Positions 7,965-16,522 are shown, numbered from the stretch's first letter. The stretch is 26,273 nucleotides of DNA from an uncultured Lachnospiraceae bacterium (GCA_946639085.1 CAMPBP010000001.1:1-26273), one strand, 5' to 3'. Numbers and translations: made by a program. Notes: generated by a model from the sequence alone, not told the origin.

Positions 7965-9164
7965 ATGGCAGACAACAATATCCCCACATTGACACTCGAT
8001 CCTAACGGAGCATCTTCGGCAGCTCCCACGATGCCTTCTTTTTCAACAGGCGGCGCAGTGGCAATGGCTCAGGCTCAGATGAACGAGTCCGGAATGGCTA
8101 CCGCACCCAAAAAGGAAGTTGAGCCCGTCGTTGTGGACGAAAATATGCTTAACGACGAAGAAAAAGCGATCGTTAACGATTTTGCGAGCAAGATAGATAT
8201 CACAAACACCAATCAGGTTCTTATGTACGGTTCATCCGCACAGAAGAACATTGCCGATTTCTCCGAAGGCGCACTTAATGCGGTTCGTACTCAGGATCTT
8301 GGCGAGATCGGTGAGACTCTTGCAAATCTCGTAGTACAGATAAAGACCTGCCAGGAACCCGAAAAGAAGGGTATCGGCGGATTTTTCCAGAAGAAGAAAA
8401 ATGAATTTGAAGCTTTGAAAGCCAACTATTCAAAGGCTGAGACGAATGTAGACAAGATTGCCGAAGTACTTGAGAAGCATCAGGTAGTTTTGATGAAAGA
8501 TGCGGCTTTGTACGATGAGATGTACAAGTTAAATCTCAACTACTACAAAGAACTTACGATGTATATCATCGCAGGTAAGAAAGCATTGGAGAATGCAAAG
8601 ACCGTTAAACTTGAGGAACTTCGCAAGAAAGCCGAAGAGACCGGTGCTCAGGAAGATGCGCAAGCCTACAACGATTACGCAAATCTCATCGAGAGATTCG
8701 AGAAGAGACTTCATGATCTTGAACTTACTAGAATGATCTCCATTCAAATGGGTCCTCAGACGAGACTTCTTCAGAACAACGATACTTTGATGATCGAAAA
8801 GATTCAGACTTCTCTTACCAGCACCATTCCCCTTTGGAAAAGTCAGATGGTTCTTGCCATGGGTATCGAGCACGGACGCCAGGCGACCGCAGCACAGAGC
8901 GCAGTTACCGAGATGACGAACGAGCTTCTTAAGAAGAATGCCGATCAGCTTAAGATGGCAACGGTTGAAACTGCAAAAGAAGCAGAGAGATCGATCGTTG
9001 ATATTGAAACACTTAAACATACAAATGAACAGCTCATCACCACACTTGATGAAGTTATGAAGATCCAGACCGAAGGTGCTCAGAAGCGTAAAGAAGCTGA
9101 GGTTGAACTCGGAAGGATCGAAGGTGAGCTTAAGCAGAAGTTGATGGAACTCAAAGGAGTATAA
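7965..9164 (+). CDS. telA: TelA-family toxic anion resistance protein
   Basis: This 399-residue soluble, highly helical protein belongs to the TelA family (PF05816), first linked to tellurite resistance and later to envelope stress and antimicrobial tolerance. It has an Ala/Pro-rich leader of about 45 residues. The core follows with DFASKIDITNTNQVLMYGSSAQKNIADFSE and, later, IQMGPQTRLLQNNDTLMIEKIQTSLTSTIPLWKSQMVLA, the most conserved TelA stretch. The C terminus is coiled coil. The ribosome binding site AAAGGAG is strong. The gene follows the XpaC-like gene by 12 bases and precedes a small membrane protein by 2 bases, so the three are surely cotranscribed. A role in metal or anion resistance is a family label and is not shown here. 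Confidence 0.92.
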   Translation: MADNNIPTLTLDPNGASSAAPTMPSFSTGGAVAMAQAQMNESGMATAPKKEVEPVVVDENMLNDEEKAIVNDFASKIDITNTNQVLMYGSSAQKNIADFSEGALNAVRTQDLGEIGETLANLVVQIKTCQEPEKKGIGGFFQKKKNEFEALKANYSKAETNVDKIAEVLEKHQVVLMKDAALYDEMYKLNLNYYKELTMYIIAGKKALENAKTVKLEELRKKAEETGAQEDAQAYNDYANLIERFEKRLHDLELTRMISIQMGPQTRLLQNNDTLMIEKIQTSLTSTIPLWKSQMVLAMGIEHGRQATAAQSAVTEMTNELLKKNADQLKMATVETAKEAERSIVDIETLKHTNEQLITTLDEVMKIQTEGAQKRKEAEVELGRIEGELKQKLMELKGV

Positions 9165-9166
9165 TC

Positions 9167-9496
9167 ATGGAAGCTTTAAAAAAGACAAGCGTTGCGGCAA
9201 TGATAATGGTTATCTGTATCGTCATGGCAGTATTGCTTGGCGAGATGAGATCCGATACATACAAACAGGTTGAACAGACCGGTGTTGTCACACAGCAAAA
9301 AGGCAATCCCATAAGCGAAGTGATGTATGGCTGGTCCACATACGGCACCATTCAAAAACAGATTGAAAAGGGAACAAATCTTGTTTTTGATGTGGATGAA
9401 GATAAACCCGAAACCAGAAAACTTCATGTGGGAAAGGTCATTCTTATTCTGATCATAATAGGAATCGTTTCCGGAGCATTCAAGAAAAAGAGATAA
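9167..9496 (+). CDS. Small two-helix membrane protein of the telA operon, unknown function
   Basis: This 109-residue protein has one hydrophobic helix at about residues 8-25 and another at about 88-104, ending in KKKR. The roughly 60 residues between them are hydrophilic and probably lie outside the cell. That loop contains VEQTGVVTQQKGNPISEVMYGWSTYGTIQKQIEKG. I recognise no family. It starts two bases after the telA stop and ends ten bases before a strong terminator, so it belongs to the XpaC-TelA unit. It may anchor or report to that complex; this is inferred from position only. Confidence 0.78.
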   Translation: MEALKKTSVAAMIMVICIVMAVLLGEMRSDTYKQVEQTGVVTQQKGNPISEVMYGWSTYGTIQKQIEKGTNLVFDVDEDKPETRKLHVGKVILILIIIGIVSGAFKKKR

Positions 9497-9505
9497 TCGA
9501 TCACG

Positions 9506-9541
9506 AATCGCCATGTGGGTAAAACCACATGGCGATTTTTA
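9506..9541 (+). terminator. Strong rho-independent terminator after the telA unit
   Basis: AATCGCCATGTGG at 9506-9518 pairs perfectly with CCACATGGCGATT at 9525-9537 around a six-base loop, followed by Ts. It closes the three-gene unit. Confidence 0.92.
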
Positions 9542-9608
9542 ATTATCATGTAACGCTCATTCATTATTATGTATAAACGAAACGTTTTTAATCTTTGAAG
9601 AGGATCAA

Positions 9609-10070
9609 ATGAGAAGAATAAAGATAAATCAAATTCATAAGATGCTCAAGGAAATGGCGACCGGGTACAGAAACAGAGTAAACAGGATCATAAAGTGGTA
9701 TGAGTACAGATTTACCCCTCCCGCGATACAGCAGCCGGAGCCCATCCCTCAACCCGAGCCTGAACCCGAACCCGCTCCGGAACCCGAATGTGCGACAACT
9801 GCAAATTCTGATGAAGAAGTCGATCTTGCAGCCACAGGCCTCAGTGAAGACGATCAGGCTTTGGTAGCAGATATCATGGCAAGATTTAAAGAAGCCAAGT
9901 CGTTAAACGTAGACAGTATAGTCGCATCCGCGAACGAAGAAATGAATGCTGCCAATGCCGCAGATACAAGCGATATGTCGCAGGACGAACTTATCGCAGC
10001 AATCTGTGCTCCCAAGCAGACGGTTGTGGACGGATTGGTAATACAGGCCAATCAGGAACTTGAAACATAA
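9609..10070 (+). CDS. Hypothetical protein with basic N terminus and Pro-Glu repeat
   Basis: This 153-residue protein has no signal peptide and no membrane helix. Residues 1-35 are strongly basic, with Lys/Arg spaced as in an amphipathic helix. Residues about 41-60 are a Pro-Glu repeat (PEPEPEPAPEPE), a stiff acidic spacer. The rest is acidic and helical and contains two similar short segments, VDSIVASANEE and VDGLVIQANQE. The start is supported by GAAGAGG eight bases upstream. The gene stands alone between two terminators. The layout suggests a membrane- or nucleic-acid-touching head joined to an acidic tail, but I recognise no family. Confidence 0.7.
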   Translation: MRRIKINQIHKMLKEMATGYRNRVNRIIKWYEYRFTPPAIQQPEPIPQPEPEPEPAPEPECATTANSDEEVDLAATGLSEDDQALVADIMARFKEAKSLNVDSIVASANEEMNAANAADTSDMSQDELIAAICAPKQTVVDGLVIQANQELET

Positions 10071-10075
10071 AAGAA

Positions 10076-10110
10076 AATGCGGAAGATCAAGGTCTTCCGC
10101 ATTGTTTTTA
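10076..10110. terminator. Bidirectional terminator between convergent small genes
   Basis: AATGCGGAAGA at 10076-10086 pairs perfectly with TCTTCCGCATT at 10093-10103 around TCAAGG. GTTTTT follows on the plus strand. On the minus strand the stem is followed by TTTTC and TTTT, so it can stop transcription from both sides. The minus-strand gene ends at 10108. Confidence 0.85.
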
Positions 10111-10326
10111 TTCATTATCTTTTTCTTTTTCAGCTTTCTTCTTTTCTTTTTTCTCTTTAGCGGTTGCTTCCGCTGCAAGAGCGCAGGTGATGACCGCAAA
10201 GAAGAGTGTGGATGAAGTCCAGTCGATGGAAATACCTTTTACGAAGTACTGAACAATGCTGATTGCCAATCCTACAATACCGAAGAGGACTAAAGAGTAG
10301 AGAAATATACGTGTTGACTTTTTCAT
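10108..10326 (-). CDS. Small two-helix membrane protein with a charged C-terminal tail
   Basis: The frame is open to 10374, but the ATG at 10326-10324 has AAGGAAGG eight bases upstream on the minus strand, giving a 72-residue protein starting MKKSTRIF. There are two hydrophobic helices, at about 6-27 and 36-53, then a Lys/Glu tail (AKEKKEKKKAEKEKDNE) that probably faces the cytoplasm. No family is recognised. A good minus-strand promoter lies upstream at 10365-10393. The gene diverges from the GH2 gene and shares its regulatory gap, which also holds an inverted repeat. Confidence 0.7.
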   Translation of the reverse strand: MKKSTRIFLYSLVLFGIVGLAISIVQYFVKGISIDWTSSTLFFAVITCALAAEATAKEKKEKKKAEKEKDNE

Positions 10327-10364
10327 TTTATGTACCTTCCTTATCTGTTTGTTTTGTTGAGTAC

Positions 10365-10393
10365 ATACTATCAACTGAGAAGATCCGATTCAA
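10365..10393 (-). promoter_or_regulatory. Promoter of the small minus-strand membrane protein gene
   Basis: On the minus strand TTGAAT (10393-10388) and TAGTAT (10370-10365) are 17 bases apart, with TGA before the -10 box. It lies about 40 bases before the ATG at 10326. Confidence 0.6.
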
Positions 10394-10401
10394 TTGTATA
10401 C

Positions 10402-10430
10402 TCTTACAAATTTCTTTCATTTTTGTAAGA
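10402..10430. promoter_or_regulatory. Inverted repeat, candidate operator between divergent genes
   Basis: TCTTACAAA at 10402-10410 and TTTGTAAGA at 10422-10430 are a perfect nine-base inverted repeat with an 11-base spacer. It lies between the minus-strand promoter and the GH2 start, and its right arm falls near a possible GH2 -35 region. No T tract follows, so it is not a terminator. Confidence 0.5.
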
Positions 10431-10481
10431 AATCAAATAAAATATGAATAGTATCAAAATACACAATCGAAAGAGATCATT

Positions 10482-13400
10482 ATGAGCATACATTCACTTT
10501 TCAATGATAACTGGCAGTTCGCCAAATTTCCTCTTAACACACCGTATGAAACAATGAGCGAGGCTGTTTCTTTTAATCCGGTTTCCATACCTCACGACTG
10601 GCAGATATGGGATACCTCAGATCTATACGAGAACAGTATCGGCTTTTACAAAAAGGTGTTTACCCTCAAAAAGGAAAACTTCCATACATATATCATCCGT
10701 TTCGATGCGGTATATATGGATTCATCGATCTACTTAAATCATGAAAAGATATTTGAGTGGAAGTACGGTTATTCCGCTTTTGATGTGGATATAACAAAGT
10801 ACGTAAAAGACGGAGAGAATCTTTTAGAAGTATCGGTAAACTATCAAAGCCCCAACACAAGATGGTATTCGGGCGCCGGAATAATAAGAAACGTGCATTT
10901 CTATGACAAAGACAGTGCATATATTCCCCTCGACGGTCTTTATGTTTCGCAAAAGGCTTTGGATAACGGTAACTTCGCGCTGTTGCTTGACTGTGAAGTG
11001 AATGCGACGACTCCCACGAAAGTTACGTTAAACCATATACTTACGGATACCACCGGAGAGGAGATCGCTTCTTTCACAAAAGACGAGATATTAAGTTCAA
11101 AGCCTGTTACGATCAAGGCTGAGCTTTCCATCGAGAATCCCAGAAGATGGGATATAGAAGATCCGTATCTTTATACTTTAAAGACCGAACTTGTCAAAAA
11201 TAAGGAAGTTGTTGACAGTGTGACCACAAACGTCGGTTTCAGGACCATTCGTTTTGATGCCGACAAAGGTTTCTTCTTAAACGAAAGAAGCGTAAAGATC
11301 AACGGTGCCTGCATGCACCACGACCTCGGAAGTCTCGGTGCTGCATTTAACAAGACTGCGTTAAGAAGACAGTTCCTTAAGCTAAAAGAGATGGGCGTTA
11401 ACTCTGTTCGTACCTCTCACAACATGCCCGCTCCGGAACTTCTGGATCTGGCCGACGAGATGGGAATACTCATCAATTCCGAAGCCTTTGATATGTGGGA
11501 AAACAAAAAGACTGAGTTCGACTACGCAAGATTTTTTCCCGAATGGTATCAAAAAGACGTTCGTTCCTGGGTAATGCAGGACAGAAACCATCCTTCGGTA
11601 ATCATATTCAGCATAGGTAACGAAATATATGATTGCCACCTTGAGGGAGGAAGAAAATGGAACGCCCTTCTTCGAGACGAGGTCAGAAAATACGATTATA
11701 ACCATAACGCCTACGTAGGAAGCGGTTCAAATTTCATGGAGTGGGAAAATGCTCAGAAGTGCGCGGACGATCTGGAGATCGCCGGATATAATTACGGTGA
11801 AAAACTCTACGATGCTCATCACGAAAAGAATCCTTCCCGATGCATTTTCGGAAGCGAGACCGCGTCCACCGTTCAAAGCCGCGGAATATATCATTTCCCG
11901 CTTTCGAAAAGACTTCTTACATATGAAGACGGACAGTGTTCATGTCTTGGCAACTGCTCCACCAACTGGGGAGCAAAGAACATAGACTTTGTGATCTACG
12001 AGCACAAAAAGCGTGATTTCGTGGCCGGACAATACATTTGGACCGGATGGGATTATATCGGAGAGCCCACTCCATACTTTACCAAGAATTCATATTTCGG
12101 GCAGGTGGATACTGCCGGATTCGAAAAGGATTCTTTCTACCAGTATAAAGCAGAGTGGACCGATCTTAAGAAAAGCCCCATGGTCCATGTGCTTCCTTAC
12201 TGGGATTTCAACGACGGACAGACAATAGATGTGTGCGTCTATTCAAACGCGCCCAAAGTTGCTCTTTTCTTAAATGATGAACTTATAGGGAAAAAAGAGA
12301 TCGATCATAACGGTCCCGAGCTTAAGGCGGTGTTTACTCTTCCTTATAAGAAAGGAACGATAAAGGCCGTTGCATACGATGAAAACGGTAACACCCTAGC
12401 AACAGATACGTCGGAGACTTTCGGCGATCCTAAGAAAATAGTTCTTAAGGCCGATAAATCGATACTTAAAGCCGATACGGAAGACCTCATCTTTGTTGAG
12501 ATAAGTACTGTGGACAAAGACGGGAAAACTGTGGAAAACGCGAGAAACCGCATAAATCTTTCCGTAACCGGAGCAGGAAGACTGGTGGGTACAGACAACG
12601 GAGACTCTACCGATTACGAACAATACAAAGGAACTTCCAGGAAGCTGTTCTCAGGAAAACTCATTGCGATAATAGCATCCGATTCGACGACGGGAACCAT
12701 AGAGTTAAAGGCCGAATCACCTGAACTTGAAAGCGCGAGCATTACGTTAAACGCCGTTTCTGCGGATGTTTTAAAGGGCGCTTCTTTCATGGATGCAAAT
12801 TATGAATCCGAAGCAAAGAATGACATTCCCATAAGAAAGCTGGAGCTTATCAACGAAGGAACCAACAGTTTAACGGCGGAGTGTCCCTCCGTAACATTGT
12901 CTTATAAAGTTTATCCCGAAAATGCGACTTTCGACGACATTTCGGTAAGCGCTCTTACGATAGACGCCGTTGAAGCAAACTTTGCAAAGGCTTCATTGGA
13001 CAAAGAAAACAAAACCATCACCGTAACCGCGATAGGGGACGGAGATTTCAGACTTACCGCAAAAGCCGAAAACGGTTCCGACCTTTCCGAGATCATTTCG
13101 GTCCTTGAGTTTAACGCTTCCGGTCTTGGAAAAGTCACTCTCGATCCTTACGATTTCGTACCGGGCATTCAATACTCGTACTGTTCCGAAGAAAAAGCGG
13201 AAGTATCCTTTGAAGGAGGCGTATTCATTCCCGCCTACGAAAAATCGTATATCACTTATGGAAATGTGGATTTCGGCGATATAGGCTCCGACGAGATTTC
13301 GGTTCCCATATTCATATTCGAAAACGAGCTTCCTTTATATATATATGAAGGAACCCCCGAAAACGGCGAATGTCTCGGCAGCTTTACGTATAAAGCAATA

Positions 13401-13895
13401 TCGAACTACAACCACTATCAGGCAAATACGTTTAAGTTATCAAGACGAATTAAAGGCACGAAAAGCGTATCCCTTGTTTTTGAGACTACGAACAGGATCT
13501 CCCTTAAGGGCTTTTCTTTCAAAAAGTACGGAAAGGCCTACGAAACGAATTACGTGGTGAACAACGACTTTATCACCGGTGACACATATACGATAACCGA
13601 CGATTCCATCGAGCATATCGGAAACAACGTTTGTATAGAATTTGACGATATGGACTTTAATGACGGAATATCTGCGATAACGGTTTGCGGGCGATCGAAC
13701 AATTCGCTCACTTCGATGCATATTCTTTTTACCGATGAGTCGGGTCAGAAAAACCGTCTCGCCGAAATTGAGTACTCAGAAGAGTACGGAGAATACCGCA
13801 TTCCTTTACAATCACTGATATTTAATGGTAAAGTTAGTTTTGTGTTCCTCCCCGGAACGGATTTTGATTTCAAATGGTTCAGATTCGAGAAATAG
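10482..13895 (+). CDS. Large cytoplasmic GH2 glycoside hydrolase (beta-galactosidase-like) with C-terminal CBM6-like domains
   Basis: This 1137-residue enzyme has no signal peptide and so acts in the cytoplasm. Residues 1-150 are the GH2 sugar-binding jelly roll, 150-255 the immunoglobulin-like domain and about 257-565 the TIM barrel. The acid/base is Glu381 in FSIGNE and the nucleophile is Glu459 in FGSET. RTSHN (310-314) and TGWDYIGE (521-528) are also GH2 hallmarks. A DUF4982-like domain (about 575-645) and Big-like beta domains follow (about 650-760 and 785-880). Two CBM6-like modules come last, ending GFSFKK (about 922-1015) and KWFRFEK (about 1020-1137). The C-terminal tail is much longer than in ordinary GH2 enzymes. 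GAAAGAGA precedes the ATG. The secreted DUF5722 gene starts 16 bases after the stop, suggesting one substrate. Beta-galactosidase is the default guess; other beta-glycosides are possible. Confidence 0.9.
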   Translation: MSIHSLFNDNWQFAKFPLNTPYETMSEAVSFNPVSIPHDWQIWDTSDLYENSIGFYKKVFTLKKENFHTYIIRFDAVYMDSSIYLNHEKIFEWKYGYSAFDVDITKYVKDGENLLEVSVNYQSPNTRWYSGAGIIRNVHFYDKDSAYIPLDGLYVSQKALDNGNFALLLDCEVNATTPTKVTLNHILTDTTGEEIASFTKDEILSSKPVTIKAELSIENPRRWDIEDPYLYTLKTELVKNKEVVDSVTTNVGFRTIRFDADKGFFLNERSVKINGACMHHDLGSLGAAFNKTALRRQFLKLKEMGVNSVRTSHNMPAPELLDLADEMGILINSEAFDMWENKKTEFDYARFFPEWYQKDVRSWVMQDRNHPSVIIFSIGNEIYDCHLEGGRKWNALLRDEVRKYDYNHNAYVGSGSNFMEWENAQKCADDLEIAGYNYGEKLYDAHHEKNPSRCIFGSETASTVQSRGIYHFPLSKRLLTYEDGQCSCLGNCSTNWGAKNIDFVIYEHKKRDFVAGQYIWTGWDYIGEPTPYFTKNSYFGQVDTAGFEKDSFYQYKAEWTDLKKSPMVHVLPYWDFNDGQTIDVCVYSNAPKVALFLNDELIGKKEIDHNGPELKAVFTLPYKKGTIKAVAYDENGNTLATDTSETFGDPKKIVLKADKSILKADTEDLIFVEISTVDKDGKTVENARNRINLSVTGAGRLVGTDNGDSTDYEQYKGTSRKLFSGKLIAIIASDSTTGTIELKAESPELESASITLNAVSADVLKGASFMDANYESEAKNDIPIRKLELINEGTNSLTAECPSVTLSYKVYPENATFDDISVSALTIDAVEANFAKASLDKENKTITVTAIGDGDFRLTAKAENGSDLSEIISVLEFNASGLGKVTLDPYDFVPGIQYSYCSEEKAEVSFEGGVFIPAYEKSYITYGNVDFGDIGSDEISVPIFIFENELPLYIYEGTPENGECLGSFTYKAISNYNHYQANTFKLSRRIKGTKSVSLVFETTNRISLKGFSFKKYGKAYETNYVVNNDFITGDTYTITDDSIEHIGNNVCIEFDDMDFNDGISAITVCGRSNNSLTSMHILFTDESGQKNRLAEIEYSEEYGEYRIPLQSLIFNGKVSFVFLPGTDFDFKWFRFEK

Positions 13896-13911
13896 GAAAG
13901 AGATTTAAGTA

Positions 13912-16098
13912 ATGAAGAGATTGTTTTGTTTGATTGTTTTTCTGTTGGCGTCGATTTTTCTTTTTACCGCCTTGTCACTTGATCTTAAGGCAGACGGGGA
14001 AGAAGAAAACGTTACCGTAAGAGTCCTTTACGATCTTGGCGGAGGTTTCTTTAACGATGATGTTAAGGAGATCACAAAGTACACTTTCGGTGACGAGATG
14101 CCTGAGATCCCCGATCCTTCTCTTCCCGGATATACATTTGACGGATGGTACGCAAACAGAATAGCGACGGAGCAGATCAAAGATCTTAACGATCTTTTGG
14201 TGCTCTATCCCGAAGATGATGAACCCTACGTAAGACTTTATGCCAGATGGACGAAGATCGAACTTGAAGTTCCGCAGCTTTACAGAATAAAGAATCTTCT
14301 TAAAGGTGTGCTGACCGTTAGTTTTCTTCCTCCCGAAACGGATCTGGGAGCGGACGGATATGAGCTTTTGTATGCTTACGATCCCACATTTACCGACAGA
14401 CCCAAAACTATAGATTTAAAAACCATCAATACCGCGGCATATCTGAAAAATAAAATAGGAGAGCGTACCTACTATTTGAAAGCACGTTCATACAGGATTG
14501 ATTCAACAGGCGAAAAATACTATTCCGATTACGGTCGTTCAAGATCCATTTATCTTGCAAACGGCGCAGACGAGGTCGATCCTTCACCCGATAGCGGAAC
14601 CATCAAATCTGCAAGGATCGAGGGCGGATCGGTGGTAGTGACGGCAGAGATTCCCGAAAGGATCGCAGGTTACGACGATTTCTATTACCTTGTAAAACTC
14701 GATCCCATGTCAAACGCAGTTATCGGAGCGCTTTCTTCATTTGAAAAAGACGAAGACATCGTGACATCTTTCTCGGTATCGGGCAACCTCATGGCGAAGT
14801 TTGCTTTGGCGGTAAAAGAGACCGAGAGCACTTACTATGTAATGTCTCCCGCAACATTTATAGACAATCCCGAAGCACTTGCTTCTTACACCGCACCTTA
14901 CCCGACACCCGCTTCAAAGAAGGGACGCCAGGGAACCTACGACACAGGCATCGGCGACAAGCATTACTTCCATAACCTCTATCTTGAAGAGCTTATCGGA
15001 ACGGCCGGATCGCATGATGTAGCTTACAACTATAACGGAAAGACTTATTACTTCTACAATCCTACTCATCATATCGATTACAACTCCGACATCATGACGG
15101 CGAACGCAAACGGCGGAACCGTTACGATGCAGATCATGATAAGATGGGGCGGCAATTCCACCGATATGATCACTCCTACCGGAAGAACGCCGGGGTATAA
15201 TTTCTATGCATTTAACATGGAAGAACCCGCAGCCAGAGAAAAGGTTGAAGCGGCGTTCATGTTCCTTACGGAATACTGGAGCAAGAGCAACCGTCATGTC
15301 GACAACTGGATACTCGGTAACGAGGTCAACACGTTCCTTAATACCACCGGTCGCTGGTACTGGGCGGGCAACATATCAAGAGATGCCTTCATGACCAACT
15401 ACTCAAATACGTTCCGTGTTCTTTATTATGCTGCAAAGAGTCACAACGCGAACTGCAGAGTCTTCACCTGCACCGACCACACATGGAACGACCGAGACAG
15501 AGACTGGGGAACAAGAGGATTCATAACGGCGCTCGACAGCTACTTAAAAGCAATGAATCCAAACATCAGATGGAACCTTGCAAACCATGCATACACCGCG
15601 GTGCTTACCAACGCCGATCCTTGGAACGACGGAAAGGTACGTATCTACAGTGTTGCTCACGGAATAGGAGCAAGCTTCGTGTCTCCTTATAACCTTGAAG
15701 TGCTTACAAATTACTGTGCTTCAAATTTCGGAAGCGATTGCAGGATCATCCTTTCGGAGGTCGGATTCTCATCAACAAACGGTGTAAATCCTACTCTTAA
15801 CGGAGGACGCCAGGCAGGCGCCGACGTACAGGCCGCCGCCACGGCATATCTTTTCTTCAAAGCACAGTTTACGGGAAACATAGACGCATGTATCTTCCAC
15901 ACCGGAGATGAGGGCGAACCCGGAAAGAATTTCGGAATTCTCGGAAAACCCGCCGGAGATGTTTACAGATATATGGATACTCCTTCATATGCGGAGCATT
16001 GTAACGGCTACCTCGGACTCATTGACGGAGCCACCAGCTGGGAACAGATCATTCCCGGATTCAACGGAGCGACACTGAGAAGTATGCCTTCGAGATAG
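13912..16098 (+). CDS. Secreted DUF5722-type putative glycoside hydrolase with InlB-type repeat
   Basis: This 728-residue protein begins with a signal peptide (residues 1-27, likely cleaved after LKA). Residues about 34-115 form a Listeria-Bacteroides (InlB B-type) repeat: VRVLYDLGGGFF, GYTFDGWY and RLYARW. A fibronectin-like region spans about 118-325. The C-terminal half, about 340-715, resembles DUF5722, a TIM-barrel-like domain found beside carbohydrate enzymes. WILGNEVN places Glu471 after an Asn as in the acid/base of clan GH-A, and IILSEVGF places Glu616 as a possible nucleophile; NHAY (558-561) could line the site. No wall anchor is seen. It follows the GH2 gene by 16 bases with AGGAAAGAG as ribosome binding site, so it may cut polymer outside while GH2 finishes fragments inside. 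Domain assignment is likely; activity is inferred. Confidence 0.82.
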   Translation: MKRLFCLIVFLLASIFLFTALSLDLKADGEEENVTVRVLYDLGGGFFNDDVKEITKYTFGDEMPEIPDPSLPGYTFDGWYANRIATEQIKDLNDLLVLYPEDDEPYVRLYARWTKIELEVPQLYRIKNLLKGVLTVSFLPPETDLGADGYELLYAYDPTFTDRPKTIDLKTINTAAYLKNKIGERTYYLKARSYRIDSTGEKYYSDYGRSRSIYLANGADEVDPSPDSGTIKSARIEGGSVVVTAEIPERIAGYDDFYYLVKLDPMSNAVIGALSSFEKDEDIVTSFSVSGNLMAKFALAVKETESTYYVMSPATFIDNPEALASYTAPYPTPASKKGRQGTYDTGIGDKHYFHNLYLEELIGTAGSHDVAYNYNGKTYYFYNPTHHIDYNSDIMTANANGGTVTMQIMIRWGGNSTDMITPTGRTPGYNFYAFNMEEPAAREKVEAAFMFLTEYWSKSNRHVDNWILGNEVNTFLNTTGRWYWAGNISRDAFMTNYSNTFRVLYYAAKSHNANCRVFTCTDHTWNDRDRDWGTRGFITALDSYLKAMNPNIRWNLANHAYTAVLTNADPWNDGKVRIYSVAHGIGASFVSPYNLEVLTNYCASNFGSDCRIILSEVGFSSTNGVNPTLNGGRQAGADVQAAATAYLFFKAQFTGNIDACIFHTGDEGEPGKNFGILGKPAGDVYRYMDTPSYAEHCNGYLGLIDGATSWEQIIPGFNGATLRSMPSR

Positions 16099-16112
16099 TA
16101 TAAAGAAACCGC

Positions 16113-16141
16113 AAGGGACAGGCTAATGCCTGTCCCTTTTT
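16113..16141 (+). terminator. Rho-independent terminator after GH2-DUF5722 unit
   Basis: AAGGGACAGG at 16113-16122 pairs perfectly with CCTGTCCCTT at 16129-16138 around CTAATG, followed by a run of T. Confidence 0.92.
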
Positions 16142-16156
16142 CATTTATTGAAAATG

Positions 16157-16185
16157 TTGAAAAAAAGCAATATTTCCCTTACTAT
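16157..16185 (+). promoter_or_regulatory. Promoter of the nucleotidyltransferase gene
   Basis: TTGAAA at 16157-16162 and TACTAT at 16180-16185 are separated by 17 bases. The start codon lies 20 bases after the -10 box, leaving a very short leader with GAGGG as ribosome binding site. Confidence 0.55.
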
Positions 16186-16205
16186 TAAATATAGAGGGAT
16201 TAAAA

Positions 16206-16517
16206 ATGACTGATAAAATATATACTTCTGCGGAATTACGTGATATATTGCTTCCAATAATAACTAAATACAAAGCTGACAAAGCCTTTCTTTTTGGCTC
16301 ATACGCTAGAAACGAAGCGGATAAAGATTCTGATATCGATGTTCTTGTTATCGGTGGTGACAGATTTGATCCGACGGATATTTTTTGCATTGCCGATGAG
16401 TTGCATCGAGCGTCCTCCAAAAATGTTGATGTATATGAAGAGAGAGAAATTAATCCGGCTTCTGCATTTTATAACAATATTTTGAAAGAAAGGATAGAAA
16501 TCGTAAAGGTGGGATAA
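16206..16517 (+). CDS. Minimal nucleotidyltransferase (MNT/MntA-like)
   Basis: This 103-residue protein is a stand-alone polymerase-beta-type nucleotidyltransferase. The signature GSYARNEADKDSDIDVLV (residues 31-48) contains the G-S motif and the D-x-D metal pair, and VDVYEE around 78-83 may supply the third acidic residue. Such proteins are the antitoxin half of MNT-HEPN systems, where they AMPylate the HEPN RNase, though solitary copies also occur. No HEPN gene follows; the next is a sugar permease. Start support comes from GAGGG seven bases upstream. The gene is more AT-rich than its neighbours and has its own promoter, which hints at later acquisition. The enzymatic fold is sure; toxin-antitoxin function is not. 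Confidence 0.88.
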   Translation: MTDKIYTSAELRDILLPIITKYKADKAFLFGSYARNEADKDSDIDVLVIGGDRFDPTDIFCIADELHRASSKNVDVYEEREINPASAFYNNILKERIEIVKVG

Positions 16518-16522
16518 TCCGT

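Noticed and set aside
8529..9020. Open frame of 163 codons on the minus strand inside telA
   Set aside because: telA is a clear family member in the other direction; the opposite frame is rich in Cys, Phe and Leu, typical of an antisense shadow of a Lys/Glu-rich gene.
9731..9788. Short CCCGA/GCC-type DNA repeat, considered as a CRISPR or tandem repeat element
   Set aside because: It is in-frame Pro-Glu coding sequence with varied codons, without spacers.
14914..15297. Open frame of 127 codons on the minus strand inside the DUF5722 gene
   Set aside because: No ribosome binding site or recognisable domain; it overlaps the conserved catalytic domain.
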